Shown here in pieces: positions 1 through 9,253 of a stretch of DNA of 64,000 nt. The notes beneath the pieces are model-generated. The model worked only from the letters and a program-made list of their open reading frames with translations. It made no database searches and was not told the origin of the DNA. Numbering within the stretch: the stretch's first letter is position 1; each line of letters opens with the position of its first letter. The position numbers and the translations under genes were made by a program. Source of the stretch: Streptomyces hundungensis (GTDB taxonomy: Bacteria; Actinomycetota; Actinomycetes; Streptomycetales; Streptomycetaceae); contig NZ_CP032698.1 of the NCBI RefSeq assembly GCF_003627815.1, positions 3,658,001-3,722,000 on the forward strand, written 5' to 3'.

Positions 1-538
1 CGGCACCGAGGTGTTCTGGCCCTACAAGCGGGACCCGCACACCCTGGCACGCCCCTGGGCGGTGCCCGGCACGCCGGGGCTCGAGCACCGGATCGGCGGC
101 ATCGAGAAGCAGGACGGCACGGGCAACATCTCCTACGACCCGGCCAACCACGACTTCATGGTCCGCATCCGCCAGGCCAAGATCGACGGCGTCGAGGTCC
201 CCGATGTGAGCGTGGACGACCCCGACGGCGCCCGCACCCTCGTGCTCGGCTGGGGCTCGACGTATGGCCCCATCACCGCCGCGGTACGCCGCCTCCGCGC
301 CCAGGGCGAACCCATCGCCCAGGCGCATCTGCGCCACATCAACCCCTTCCCGAAGAACCTCGGCGAGATCCTGGCGCGCTACGACAAGGTCGTCGTGCCG
401 GAGATGAACCTCGGCCAGCTCGCCACCCTGATCCGCGCCAAGTACCTGGTCGACGCCCACTCCTACAACCAGGTCAACGGCATGCCGTTCAAGGCCGAGC
501 AGCTCGCCACGGTTCTCAAGGAGGCCATCCATGCCTAA
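1..538 (+). CDS. korA: 2-oxoacid:ferredoxin oxidoreductase subunit alpha, C-terminal part (cut by window edge)
   Basis: The reading frame is open from the first base (Gly-Thr-Glu precede the GTG at 11) to the TAA at 536-538, so only the last 178 or so codons of a protein of about 600 residues are visible. This C-terminal part has the domain II-like segment of 2-oxoacid:ferredoxin oxidoreductase alpha subunits (LVLGWGSTYGP, then VVVPEMNLGQLATLIR). With KorB the enzyme oxidises 2-oxoglutarate (or a related 2-oxoacid) plus CoA to the acyl-CoA, using TPP and passing electrons to ferredoxin. The stop overlaps the korB ATG by 8 nt, which indicates translational coupling. The 2-oxoglutarate preference is inferred from family and gene pairing; the substrate cannot be read here. 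Confidence 0.9.
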   Translation, partial: GTEVFWPYKRDPHTLARPWAVPGTPGLEHRIGGIEKQDGTGNISYDPANHDFMVRIRQAKIDGVEVPDVSVDDPDGARTLVLGWGSTYGPITAAVRRLRAQGEPIAQAHLRHINPFPKNLGEILARYDKVVVPEMNLGQLATLIRAKYLVDAHSYNQVNGMPFKAEQLATVLKEAIHA

Positions 539-1589
539 TGCGAACGAGCTCTTGCAGCTGGTCCCCAAGGCCGAGGGCAAGCAGTCCATGAAGGACTTCA
601 AGTCCGACCAGGAAGTGCGCTGGTGCCCGGGGTGCGGTGACTACGCGATCCTGGCCGCCGTGCAGGGCTTCATGCCCGAGCTCGGCCTGGCCAAGGAGAA
701 CATCGTCTTCGTCTCCGGCATCGGCTGCTCCTCCCGCTTCCCGTACTACATGAACACGTACGGGATGCACTCCATCCACGGCCGGGCCCCGGCCATCGCG
801 ACCGGGCTCGCCTCCTCGCGGCGGGACTTGAGCGTGTGGGTGGTGACCGGTGACGGCGACGCGCTGTCGATCGGCGGCAACCACCTCATCCACGCCCTGC
901 GCCGCAACGTCAACTTGAAGATCCTGCTGTTCAACAACCGTATCTACGGCCTGACCAAGGGCCAGTACTCGCCCACCTCCGAGGTCGGCAAGATCACCAA
1001 GTCGACGCCGATGGGCTCCCTGGACGCGCCCTTCAACCCGGTCTCCCTCGCCATCGGCGCCGAGGCCTCGTTCGTGGCGCGGACCGTGGACTCCGACCGC
1101 AAGCACCTCACCGAGGTGCTGCGCCAGGCGGCCGAGCACCCCGGTACCGCCCTGGTGGAGATCTACCAGAACTGCAACATCTTCAACGACGGCGCCTTCG
1201 AGGCCCTCAAGGACAAGGACCAGGCGGAGGAGGCCGTGATCCGCCTGGAGCACGGGCAGCCGATCCGTTTCGGCGCGGACGCCGCCAAGGGCGTGGTCCG
1301 CGACCCGGCCACCGGCGACCTCGTGGTCGTCCCGGTCACCGCGGAGAACGAGGCGGACATCCTGGTCCACGACGCGCACAACGCCTCGCCCACCACGGCG
1401 TTCGCGCTCTCCCGCCTCGCCGACCCCGACACCCTGCACCACACCCCGATCGGTGTGTTCCGCTCCGTCGACCGCCCGGTGTACGACACCTTGATGGCCG
1501 ACCAGCTGGACACCGCGATCGAGCAGAACGGAAAGGGCGACCTGGCCGCGCTGCTGGCGGGCAAGGACACCTGGACGGTCGTCGGCTGA
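531..1589 (+). CDS. korB: 2-oxoacid:ferredoxin oxidoreductase subunit beta (TPP-binding)
   Basis: This 352-residue beta subunit carries the thiamine-diphosphate site: WCPGCG at residues 31-36, GDGDALSIGGNH from 107 and NNRIYGLTKGQ from 135, all strongly conserved in KorB. The length is normal for the family. The ATG at 531 lies inside the end of korA; an internal ATG at 588 (MKDFKS) would still keep the active site, but the 8-nt overlap favours 531. It acts in the cytoplasm as the partner of KorA in CoA- and ferredoxin-dependent oxidative decarboxylation, an alternative to the 2-oxoglutarate dehydrogenase complex. A strong hairpin follows the stop. Confidence 0.95.
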   Translation: MPNANELLQLVPKAEGKQSMKDFKSDQEVRWCPGCGDYAILAAVQGFMPELGLAKENIVFVSGIGCSSRFPYYMNTYGMHSIHGRAPAIATGLASSRRDLSVWVVTGDGDALSIGGNHLIHALRRNVNLKILLFNNRIYGLTKGQYSPTSEVGKITKSTPMGSLDAPFNPVSLAIGAEASFVARTVDSDRKHLTEVLRQAAEHPGTALVEIYQNCNIFNDGAFEALKDKDQAEEAVIRLEHGQPIRFGADAAKGVVRDPATGDLVVVPVTAENEADILVHDAHNASPTTAFALSRLADPDTLHHTPIGVFRSVDRPVYDTLMADQLDTAIEQNGKGDLAALLAGKDTWTVVG

Positions 1590-1615
1590 CCCCGGTCCAC
1601 CCCACGCGCCGCATG

Positions 1616-1650
1616 CCCGGCCGGGAGGTCCTCCAAGGACCCCGGCCGGG
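1616..1650. terminator. hairpin terminator between korB and the convergent HxlR gene
   Basis: The arms 1616-1624 plus 1627-1631 pair with 1637-1641 plus 1642-1650 (14 bp, one 2-nt bulge, 5-nt loop). There is no T-tract, as is usual in Streptomyces. It sits between two convergent genes and could act in both directions. Confidence 0.7.
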
Positions 1651-1686
1651 CCTGCGCGTTTCACCCATCACACCAACTCGGCGGCG

Positions 1687-2100
1687 CTACACGGCAGTTG
1701 ACGTCTCGCGCGCCGCGTCATAGGCGGCCCGGGCGCGCTGCACATCGGCCATCCGCGCCCCGGTCCAGCGGGCAAGGGCCCGCACCTGCTCGGCGGCCTC
1801 GCGCCCGAGCTCGGTGATCGAGTAGTCGACGCGCGGCGGGATCACCGGCTTGGCGTCGCGGTGTACGAAGCCGTCGCGCTCCAGCGTCCGCAGGGTCTGG
1901 GCGAGCATCTTCTCGCTGACCGTGCCGACCTTGCCGACCTCGCGCCGCAGCTCGCTGAACCGGTACGGCCGGTCGAGCAGCGCGTCCAGAACCAGGACGC
2001 CCCAGCGGCTGGTGACGTGCTCCAGCACGAGCCGGTGCGGGCACATGGCCTCCCGCCGCTCCTCACGCGCACCCCGGCCGTCCCGCTCACTTACTCCCAT
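1687..2100 (-). CDS. HxlR/DUF24-family winged-helix regulator, QorR/YtfH-like
   Basis: A 137-residue HxlR-type repressor. The winged-helix region runs from about residue 24 (LVLEHVTSRWGVLVLDALL) through RFSELRREV to a wing near IPPRVDYSITELG. The only cysteine is Cys20, in MCPHRL; HxlR proteins that sense thiol or electrophile stress use one N-terminal cysteine at this place. Two starts are possible: the ATG at 2100, directly against a strong dyad, or the internal ATG at 2046, which would make the sensor Cys2. The dyad suggests autoregulation. It is divergent from a QorB-like reductase, the same arrangement as ytfH-ytfG in E. coli and qorR-qor2 in Corynebacterium, so it probably represses the reductase until oxidised. 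The redox role is inferred. Confidence 0.85.
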   Translation of the reverse strand: MGVSERDGRGAREERREAMCPHRLVLEHVTSRWGVLVLDALLDRPYRFSELRREVGKVGTVSEKMLAQTLRTLERDGFVHRDAKPVIPPRVDYSITELGREAAEQVRALARWTGARMADVQRARAAYDAARETSTAV

Positions 2101-2102
2101 GC

Positions 2103-2129
2103 AAGTACCTTACTTCAAAGTGGGTACTT
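2103..2129. promoter_or_regulatory. dyad operator in the HxlR/QorB divergent promoter
   Basis: The outer arms AAGTACC (2103-2109) and GGTACTT (2123-2129) are perfect complements. An inner ACTT/AAGT pair (2112-2115 and 2118-2121) extends the symmetry. It is AT-rich against a very GC-rich background, touches the longest possible HxlR start and lies 114 nt before the reductase. It is the natural binding site for the adjacent HxlR protein; binding itself is inferred. Confidence 0.65.
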
Positions 2130-2242
2130 TCGCCGAGTTAGCGCTATCCGTAGGGTGGCAGGAGTAGCCAGGACAACCAGCCGAAGACCGGCAGAACAAC
2201 CAGCGGACAACCTGGCAGACACCAACCAGAAGGAGCCTCCCC

Positions 2243-3106
2243 ATGAGCATCGTCGTCACCGGAGCCACCGGATCCCTCGGCCGTCTCGTCGTCGAGGAGC
2301 TGCTCGCGCGGGTGCCCGCGAGCGAGATCGTCGCGCTCGTACGGGACAAGGAGAAGGCCGCCGGGCTCGCCGCCCGGGGCGTGGAGCTCCGCATCGCCGA
2401 CTACAGCGAGCCCGCCACCCTCGCCGGGGCCTTCCGGGCGGGCGACCGGGTGCTGCTGATCTCGGGGAGCGAGGTCGGGCAGCGGGTGCCGCAGCACACC
2501 GCGGTGATCGAGGCGGCGAAGGCCGCGGGCGTGGCGCAGCTCGCCTACACCGGCGTTCTGGGCGGCCCGGACGCCGACTTCGCGCTGGCGGACGAACACC
2601 GGGAGACCGAGCGGATCGTCCTGGAGTCGGGGCTGCCGTACACGTTCCTGCGCAACGGCTGGTACACGGAGAACTACACCGCCAACCTCGCGCCGGTCCT
2701 GGCGCACGGCGCGGTCCTGTCCAACGCGGGTGAGGGCCGGGTGGCCTCGGCGGCCCGGGCCGACTACGCGGCGGCCGCGGCCGAGGTGCTGACCGGCGAG
2801 GGCCACCTGGGCCGCGCATACGAGCTGAGCGGGGACGTGGCTTGGTCCTTCACGGAGTACGCGGCTGAGGTCGCGGCGGCCTCGGGCAAGCCCATCGCCT
2901 ACCGCCCGCTCACCCCGGAGGCGCACCTCGCGGTCCTGACCGACGCGGGCGTGCCCGCCCCCTTCGCGGAGATCCTGGTGGACGTGGACCTCGCCATAGC
3001 GCGGGGCCGTCTGGCCGGCACGTCGGGCGACCTGTCCCGCCTGATCGGCCGCCCGACGACCCCGCTGTCGCTCTCGGTGCGGGAGGCGGTGTCCGCGTCG
3101 GCCTAA
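2243..3106 (+). CDS. NmrA-like atypical SDR, NAD(P)H:quinone reductase of the QorB/YtfG type
   Basis: A 287-residue Rossmann-fold protein with the N-terminal nucleotide motif GATGSLG (residues 7-13). It follows E. coli YtfG/QorB closely along its length: LLISGSEVGQRVPQH, LADEHRETER, LRNGWYTENY and ASAARADYAAAAAEVL all match my memory of that protein. The family reduces quinones with NADPH in the cytoplasm. A good ribosome site (AAGGAG, about 2230) precedes the ATG. It is divergent from the HxlR regulator across a short intergenic region with a dyad, so it is probably induced by quinone or thiol stress. Quinone reductase activity is a family assignment. Confidence 0.85.
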   Translation: MSIVVTGATGSLGRLVVEELLARVPASEIVALVRDKEKAAGLAARGVELRIADYSEPATLAGAFRAGDRVLLISGSEVGQRVPQHTAVIEAAKAAGVAQLAYTGVLGGPDADFALADEHRETERIVLESGLPYTFLRNGWYTENYTANLAPVLAHGAVLSNAGEGRVASAARADYAAAAAEVLTGEGHLGRAYELSGDVAWSFTEYAAEVAAASGKPIAYRPLTPEAHLAVLTDAGVPAPFAEILVDVDLAIARGRLAGTSGDLSRLIGRPTTPLSLSVREAVSASA

Positions 3107-3151
3107 GCGCCGCGCCCGCCGTTGAGCGCTTGAGCGCTTGAGGCGTCAGTA

Positions 3152-3167
3152 CCGTATCCCGATACGG
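3152..3167. promoter_or_regulatory. short palindrome upstream of rarD
   Basis: CCGTATC (3152-3158) and GATACGG (3161-3167) are perfect 7-bp arms with a 2-nt centre, 61 nt before the rarD start. Just upstream is a doubled GAGCGCTT. The tight spacing suits a protein-binding site better than a terminator. No cognate regulator is visible. Confidence 0.35.
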
Positions 3168-3228
3168 ACATGACACGTCGGCCCCTCCGGCGCTACCTTC
3201 TGGTGGAGCGCGCGCACAGGGAGGGCCA

Positions 3229-4251
3229 GTGGCCAAGGACTCGGCGGGACAACAGCGGGCCGGACTGCTGTACGGGATCGGCGCGTACGGGATGTGGGGG
3301 CTCGTCCCCCTGTTCTGGCCCCTGCTCAAGCCGGCCGACGCGATCGAGATCCTGGCCCACCGCATGGTGTGGTCGCTCGGCCTGGTGGCGATCGTGCTCC
3401 TTGTGATGGGCCGCTGGGCGTGGATCGGCGCACTGGTCCGCCAGCCGCGCAAACTCGGCCTGATAGCCCTGGCGGCCGTGGTGATCACGGTGAACTGGGG
3501 CGTGTACATCTGGTCGGTCAACTCCGGCCATGTGGTGGAGGCGTCCCTGGGCTACTTCATCAACCCGCTCGTCACCATCGCGATGGGCGTGCTGATCCTC
3601 AAGGAGCGGCTTCGGCGGGCCCAGTGGATCGCGGTGGGGATCGGCGCCGCGTCCGTGACTGTCCTGACGGTGGGGTACGGGCAGCCGCCGTGGATCTCGC
3701 TGACGCTGGCGTTCTCGTTCGCGACGTACGGCCTGGTGAAGAAGAAGGTCAACCTGGGCGGCCTGGAATCCCTGGCCGCCGAGACCGCCGTGCAGTTCCT
3801 GCCGGCGCTGGGCTATCTGCTGTGGCTGGGCGGCCAGGGCCGGGCCACCTTCGGCAACGAGGGCGCCGGACACGCGGCGCTGCTCGCCGCGACGGGGGTG
3901 GTGACCGCGATCCCGCTGATCTGCTTCGGCGGCGCGGCGATCCGGGTGCCGCTGTCCACCCTGGGGCTGCTCCAGTACCTGGCCCCGGTCTTCCAGTTCC
4001 TGCTGGGCATCGTGTACTTCCACGAGGCGATGCCGCCGGAGCGGTGGGCGGGCTTCGCGCTGGTGTGGCTGGCCCTGACGCTCCTGACGTGGGACGCGCT
4101 ACGGGGTGGCCGGCGGGCCTCGGCTTCGGTACGGGCGCCCGCGCCGGGGGTGGTCCAGGGTGCGACCCCGCCGCCGCCCCTCCCGGGCCTCACCGCGCCG
4201 GGGCCGGCCCCGCTGGCACCCAGCCACCCACCAACGGGCCTCCCGGACTGA
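3229..4251 (+). CDS. rarD: RarD-like EamA-family permease
   Basis: A 340-residue inner-membrane protein with about ten hydrophobic segments in the duplicated EamA arrangement. It starts GLLYGIGAYGMWGLVPLFW and holds the RarD-type HRMVWSL near residue 45 and FINPLVTIAMGVLILKERL near 105. The last 40 or so residues are a Pro/Ala-rich tail rather than membrane sequence. The GTG at 3229 has a GGGAGG ribosome site 4-10 nt upstream. RarD proteins are drug/metabolite superfamily exporters, named for chloramphenicol sensitivity in Pseudomonas; the true substrate is not known. The downstream gap is filled by a repeat island. Confidence 0.9.
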   Translation: MAKDSAGQQRAGLLYGIGAYGMWGLVPLFWPLLKPADAIEILAHRMVWSLGLVAIVLLVMGRWAWIGALVRQPRKLGLIALAAVVITVNWGVYIWSVNSGHVVEASLGYFINPLVTIAMGVLILKERLRRAQWIAVGIGAASVTVLTVGYGQPPWISLTLAFSFATYGLVKKKVNLGGLESLAAETAVQFLPALGYLLWLGGQGRATFGNEGAGHAALLAATGVVTAIPLICFGGAAIRVPLSTLGLLQYLAPVFQFLLGIVYFHEAMPPERWAGFALVWLALTLLTWDALRGGRRASASVRAPAPGVVQGATPPPPLPGLTAPGPAPLAPSHPPTGLPD

Positions 4252-4283
4252 CCCGCTGTCGGCGTGCGGGCCGTGTGGCTTTT

Positions 4284-4646
4284 GCGCAGTTCCCCGCGCC
4301 CCTGGAAACCCGTTTTCGTCTGCGGGCCGCAGGTGGCTGGTCGCGCAGTTCCCCGCGCCCCTTAACTGCTCGGTGCGGGGGCACCTACAGCCTGTCCGGC
4401 GATTGAGGACGAGCGCCCTTAAGGCGCGATACGGGGTCTGGGGCGGAGCCCCAGGGGCCCGGGCTGTCCAACCCCCGTCACGGGCGGGTGGGTGGGCAAA
4501 CGCGGCGGGGTCTGGGGCGGAGCCCCAGGGGCTGGACCGTTCAACCCCCTGCACGGGTGGGTGGGTGGGCAAACCCGTGGGGCTGGGGCGGAGCCCCAGG
4601 GGGCCGGGACCGTTCAACCCCCGTCACGGGTGGGTGGGTGGGCAAG
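4284..4646. repeat. intergenic modular repeat island 1
   Basis: The gap between rarD and the ABC-F gene is built from four recurring modules. Module A (GCGCAGTTCCCCGCGCCCC) is at 4284-4302 and 4343-4361. Module D (CCGGCGATTGAGGACGAGCG with a following small palindrome) is at about 4390-4430. Module B, the hairpin CTGGGGCGGAGCCCCAG, is at 4438-4454, 4512-4528 and 4583-4599. Module C, a CACGGGTGGGTGGGTGGGCAA-like stretch, follows each B. The order A-A-D-B-C-B-C-B-C has the same polarity as in the other islands of the window. No coding sequence is supported inside it. Confidence 0.85.
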
Positions 4647-4697
4647 GCCCCCGGAAAGGGGAGGCAGCCCGCACCCACGCCCCGCTAGCCTGCCCCC

Positions 4698-4736
4698 ATG
4701 CCCCCGTACTCGTACTCGTACTACTTCTTCCGCTGA
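4698..4736 (+). CDS. putative 12-residue regulatory leader peptide before the ABC-F gene
   Basis: ATG at 4698 opens a 12-codon frame, [12 protein letters not shown], ending at TGA 4734-4736, 76 nt before the ABC-F start. Six of twelve residues are aromatic. There is no ribosome site near the ATG, but a good -10 element, TAGCCT (4686-4691), lies 6 nt upstream, so the transcript may begin at the A of the ATG (leaderless). A purine-rich AGGAGG at 4776-4781 between the leader and the ABC-F start has no usable start codon behind it, which fits a regulatory role. ABC-F resistance genes are often controlled by antibiotic-stalled translation of such a leader; here that is inference. Confidence 0.55.
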   Translation: MPPYSYSYYFFR

Positions 4737-4812
4737 CCCACCCCACCGCGGCCCCGGCCGCCCCGCACCCCCACCAGGAGGACCCCATACCGAGCACCCC
4801 CAGGGACCAACC

Positions 4813-6495
4813 ATGCCCTCGCACACCCGAACCGACGCCCGAGACCACACCCGGACCCCGTCCCAGCTGACCCTCACCGCCGCCGCCAAGGCATACCGCG
4901 GCCACCCCGTACTGGACCAGGTCACCCTCACCGTCCGCCCGGGCGAAAAGGCCGCCGTCATCGGCGAGAACGGCTCCGGCAAGTCGACCCTGCTGCGTCT
5001 GATGGCCGGCGTGGAGCGGCCCGACACCGGGGAGGTCACCGCCGTCTTCCCCGGCGGCATCGGCCACCTCACCCAGACGCTCGGCCTCGCCCCGGACCGT
5101 ACGGTCCAGGACGCCGTGGACCTGGCACTGGCCGACCTGCGCGCCCTGGAGGCGGCCATCCGCGCCGCCGAGTCCCAGCTGGCCGACACCGACACCAGCA
5201 CCGGCACCCCCTCCGAGCTGGCCACCTACGGCGCCCTGTTGACCGCGTACGAGAACCGCGACGGCTACCGCGCGGAAGCCCGCACCACCGCCGCCCTGCA
5301 CACCCTCGGCCTCGCCCACGTGACCCACGACCGCACACTCGGCTCGCTCTCCGGCGGCGAGCGGTCCCGCCTCGCACTGGCCTGCGTCCTGGCCGCCGCC
5401 CCCGAGCTGCTGCTGCTCGACGAGCCGACGAACCATCTGGACCGGCAGGCCACCGACTGGCTGGCGGACCAACTCCGCGCCCACCGGGGCACATTGGTGG
5501 TGGTCACCCACGACCGCGCGTTCCTCGAACGTGTCTCGACGACGATCCTGGAGGTGGACCGGGAGCTGCGCACGGTCGTCCGGTACGGCGACGGCTGGGC
5601 CGGTTACCGCACCGCGCGGGCGGCCGCACGGCGCCGTAGGGAGCTCGCGCACCAGGAGTGGCGCGCGGAGCTGGCCCGTACCCGGGAGCTGGTCGCGGCC
5701 GCCGGGCAGCGCCTCGTCGCCACCGGCGGGGACCCCGGCCAGGGCTTCGGCAAGCACCGCCGGTCCTCGGAGGCCAAGCTGTCCGGCCGCGTGCGGGCGG
5801 CGAGGAGGCGCGTGGAGCAGTTGGAGCGCGAGCCGGTGGCGGCCCCCGCGCCGCCCCTGAGGTTCCGCGCCCGTCTGACCACGGCGACGCCCGCCCCCAC
5901 CCCGGCCGCCGCCGTCCCCCTCGTGGAGCTGACCGGGGTGAAGGTCGGCGATCGTCTCCACGTGCCCGCCCTCGCCATCGAGCCCGGCCGGCGCCTCCTC
6001 GTGTCGGGCCCCAACGGCGCGGGCAAGACCACGTTGCTCCGCGTCCTCGCCGGCGACCTCGCCCCGGACGCGGGCCGGGTCCAGCGCACCAGCCCTCATA
6101 TCGGCTATCTGGCCCAGGAGTTGAGCCCCGACACGGCCCCGCGCCTCTCCCTGCTCGACGCGTACGCGTCGGGGCGTACCGGGCTTCCGGAGGAGTGCGC
6201 CGACGAGCTGCTCGCGCTCGGTCTGTTCCGCGAGGAGGACCTGGCGGTGCCGGTCGCGGAGCTCTCGGTCGGCCAGCGACGGCGGCTCGAACTGGCCCGC
6301 CTGGTGACCCGCCCCGCCGATCTCCTCGTACTGGACGAGCCGACGAACCACGTGTCGCTCGCCCTGGTCGAGGAGGTCGAGCAGGCGCTGGCCGACTTTC
6401 CGGGCGCGGTCGTCGTGGTCTCGCACGACCGCCGCTTCCGGTCCTCCTTCGCGGGTGACCGGCTGGAGCTGCGCCGCGGTACGCCAGTGAGCTGA
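4813..6495 (+). CDS. ABC-F family ribosomal-protection-type ATPase
   Basis: A 560-residue soluble protein with two ABC domains and no membrane segment, the hallmark of ABC-F translation factors and antibiotic-resistance proteins. Domain 1 has Walker [10 protein letters not shown] (51-59), signature LSGGERSR (179-186) and Walker [12 protein letters not shown]. Domain 2 has GPNGAGKTT (399-407), signature LSVGQRRR (484-491) and [10 protein letters not shown]. The linker between them is arginine-rich, as expected for the ribosome-contacting arm. The frame is open far upstream into the repeats, but homology begins just before [11 protein letters not shown], so the ATG at 4813 with CAGGGA six bases away was chosen. 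ABC-F proteins act at the ribosomal E site; which drug, if any, is unknown. The leader ORF suggests drug-induced expression. Confidence 0.9.
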   Translation: MPSHTRTDARDHTRTPSQLTLTAAAKAYRGHPVLDQVTLTVRPGEKAAVIGENGSGKSTLLRLMAGVERPDTGEVTAVFPGGIGHLTQTLGLAPDRTVQDAVDLALADLRALEAAIRAAESQLADTDTSTGTPSELATYGALLTAYENRDGYRAEARTTAALHTLGLAHVTHDRTLGSLSGGERSRLALACVLAAAPELLLLDEPTNHLDRQATDWLADQLRAHRGTLVVVTHDRAFLERVSTTILEVDRELRTVVRYGDGWAGYRTARAAARRRRELAHQEWRAELARTRELVAAAGQRLVATGGDPGQGFGKHRRSSEAKLSGRVRAARRRVEQLEREPVAAPAPPLRFRARLTTATPAPTPAAAVPLVELTGVKVGDRLHVPALAIEPGRRLLVSGPNGAGKTTLLRVLAGDLAPDAGRVQRTSPHIGYLAQELSPDTAPRLSLLDAYASGRTGLPEECADELLALGLFREEDLAVPVAELSVGQRRRLELARLVTRPADLLVLDEPTNHVSLALVEEVEQALADFPGAVVVVSHDRRFRSSFAGDRLELRRGTPVS

Positions 6496-6509
6496 CCGCA
6501 CCCGCCCGT

Positions 6510-6547
6510 GGGGGCGAGGGGGCCGTCCAGGGCGCCCCCTCGCCCCC
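6510..6547 (+). terminator. perfect 14-bp terminator hairpin after the ABC-F gene
   Basis: Arms 6510-6523 and 6534-6547 are exact complements (14 bp, G+C-rich, 10-nt loop) 15 nt after the stop. The following sequence, up to the next ATG at 6568, is AT-rich. Confidence 0.8.
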
Positions 6548-6567
6548 GTCCCGCTATAAACGAACAC

Positions 6568-7017
6568 ATGACCCTGCACTGGAAACTCGTCGTCGACGCC
6601 GCCGACCCGCACACCCAGGCCGACTTCTGGGCCGCCGCCCTCGGTTACGAGACCGAGGACAACAGCCTCCTGATCGGCCGGCTGCGCGCCGCGGGCGCGA
6701 TCGGGGAGGAACTCACCCTCGAACACGGCGGCCGGACCGCCTTTCGAGATCTGGTCGCCGTCCGGCATCCGGACGACTCCTACGACCCCGAGAGCGGCAC
6801 GGGGCTCGGCCGGCGCATCCTGTTCCAGCGGGTTCCGGAGGCCAAGACGGTCAAGAACCGGCTGCACATCGACGTCCACGCCGCCCCGGGCGAACGAGAG
6901 GCGGAGGTCACCCGCCTCACCGGCCTGGGGGCGTCCGTACTGCGTCATGTGAGGGAAGCGGGTGGGGAGTTCACCGTCATGGCCGACCCCGAGGGCAACG
7001 AGTTCTGCGTGCACTAG
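6568..7017 (+). CDS. VOC (glyoxalase/bleomycin-resistance fold) family protein
   Basis: A 149-residue protein starting MTLHWKLVVDAADPHTQADFWAAALGYE, the usual opening of glyoxalase-like VOC proteins. The second half contains LHIDVHA near residue 100 and ends in the typical TVMADPEGNEFCVH. His and Glu residues in these places often bind a metal in the fold. The ATG at 6568 was chosen over longer in-frame starts because the family begins here and the upstream bases are terminator. Substrate unknown; this subfamily is common and mostly uncharacterised in Streptomyces. Confidence 0.85.
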   Translation: MTLHWKLVVDAADPHTQADFWAAALGYETEDNSLLIGRLRAAGAIGEELTLEHGGRTAFRDLVAVRHPDDSYDPESGTGLGRRILFQRVPEAKTVKNRLHIDVHAAPGEREAEVTRLTGLGASVLRHVREAGGEFTVMADPEGNEFCVH

Positions 7018-7120
7018 GCGTTTGGCGGCAGTTGTCCGCCCCGTAATCCGCCCAGCACGTTCGACATCCGAACACCCGTGGCCGATTTACGTTCTTGACG
7101 CCCCCTCGACCTCTCCTTGA

Positions 7121-8524
<1,404 letters not shown>

Positions 8525-8543
8525 CGGCGGCCCGAGGAGACGA

Positions 8544-8572
8544 GGTGCCCGCGTCACCACGGCGCGGGCACC
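8544..8572 (+). terminator. terminator hairpin after the M28 peptidase
   Basis: Arms GGTGCCCGCG (8544-8553) and CGCGGGCACC (8563-8572) pair perfectly over 10 bp with a 9-nt loop, 20 nt after the stop codon. Confidence 0.75.
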
Positions 8573-8618
8573 CGCCCGGAGAAGCCCCCCGGATCGCCGA
8601 ACAACCCCTGCCGCCATC

Positions 8619-8651
8619 CGTATGCGTGTGCATATACTGCACACGCATACG
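8619..8651. promoter_or_regulatory. long perfect palindrome over the flavodoxin-fold reductase promoter
   Basis: Arms 8619-8632 and 8638-8651 are exact 14-bp complements separated by TATAC. The centre and right arm also contain CATATACT, a plausible -10 element, so a bound repressor would cover the promoter. It lies 27 nt before the ATG at 8678. It is the length expected for a TetR-family operator, and the TetR gene directly downstream (9219-9824) is the obvious candidate. Confidence 0.7.
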
Positions 8652-8677
8652 CCTTTGGGTTACGTACGGAGGGGACC

Positions 8678-9253
8678 ATGGCCCGCAACTTCCTTTTCCT
8701 GCTGGGCAGTACGCGCAGCGGCGGCAACACCGAGACGCTCGCCCGGCAGGCCGCGGAGCAGCTTCCCGAGGGTGACAGCGCGCGCTGGCTGCGCCTCGTC
8801 GACCTCGAACTCCCCGGGTTCCGCGACGGGCGCCACACCGAGGAGCGCGACCGGCCCGCCCCCACCGGGGACGCGGCGACCCTGCTCGACGCGACGCTGG
8901 CCGCCACCGATCTGGTGATCGCCTCGCCGCTGTACTGGTACAGCGTCAGCACCCCGGTCAAGCACTACCTCGACCACTGGGTGAACTGGCTCTACACCCC
9001 CGGGCTCGACTTCGCGCAGCGCATGGCGGGCCGCACCCTGTGGGGCGTGACCGCGCTCGCCGACCCCGACCACTCGGCGGCCGACCCGCTGGTGGGAACC
9101 CTGCGCCACTCGGCCCGGTACATGAAGATGAACTGGGGCGGGGTGCTGCTCGGCAGCGGCGTCCGGCCCGGCGAGATCGCGCAGGACACCGAGGCCGCCG
9201 CCCGCGCCAAGACGTTCTTCAGCTCGACGCCGAAGCCCGCAGCCCTCGCATGA
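8678..9253 (+). CDS. NAD(P)H-dependent FMN reductase-like, flavodoxin fold
   Basis: A 191-residue protein with the N-terminal FMN phosphate loop GSTRSGGNTETLA (residues 10-22) and, mid-chain, SPLYWYSVSTPVKHYLDHW, typical of flavodoxin-fold NAD(P)H-dependent oxidoreductases that reduce FMN, quinones or xenobiotics. A strong CGGAGGGG ribosome site precedes the ATG. A 14-bp palindrome covers its promoter. The last 35 nt overlap the end of the convergent TetR gene. The pair probably forms a small xenobiotic- or redox-inducible module; the substrate is unknown. Confidence 0.85.
   Translation: MARNFLFLLGSTRSGGNTETLARQAAEQLPEGDSARWLRLVDLELPGFRDGRHTEERDRPAPTGDAATLLDATLAATDLVIASPLYWYSVSTPVKHYLDHWVNWLYTPGLDFAQRMAGRTLWGVTALADPDHSAADPLVGTLRHSARYMKMNWGGVLLGSGVRPGEIAQDTEAAARAKTFFSSTPKPAALA

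Noticed and set aside
4492..4812. An N-terminal extension of the ABC-F protein of about 107 residues in the same frame.
   Set aside because: It translates repeat modules B and C and has no similarity to ABC-F proteins; homology starts just after the ATG at 4813.
4624..7014. A 796-residue open frame opposite the ABC-F and VOC genes, and many similar long antisense frames across the window.
   Set aside because: Long antisense frames are expected from the very high third-position GC of the real genes; the products are Arg/Gly/Ala-rich with no domains.
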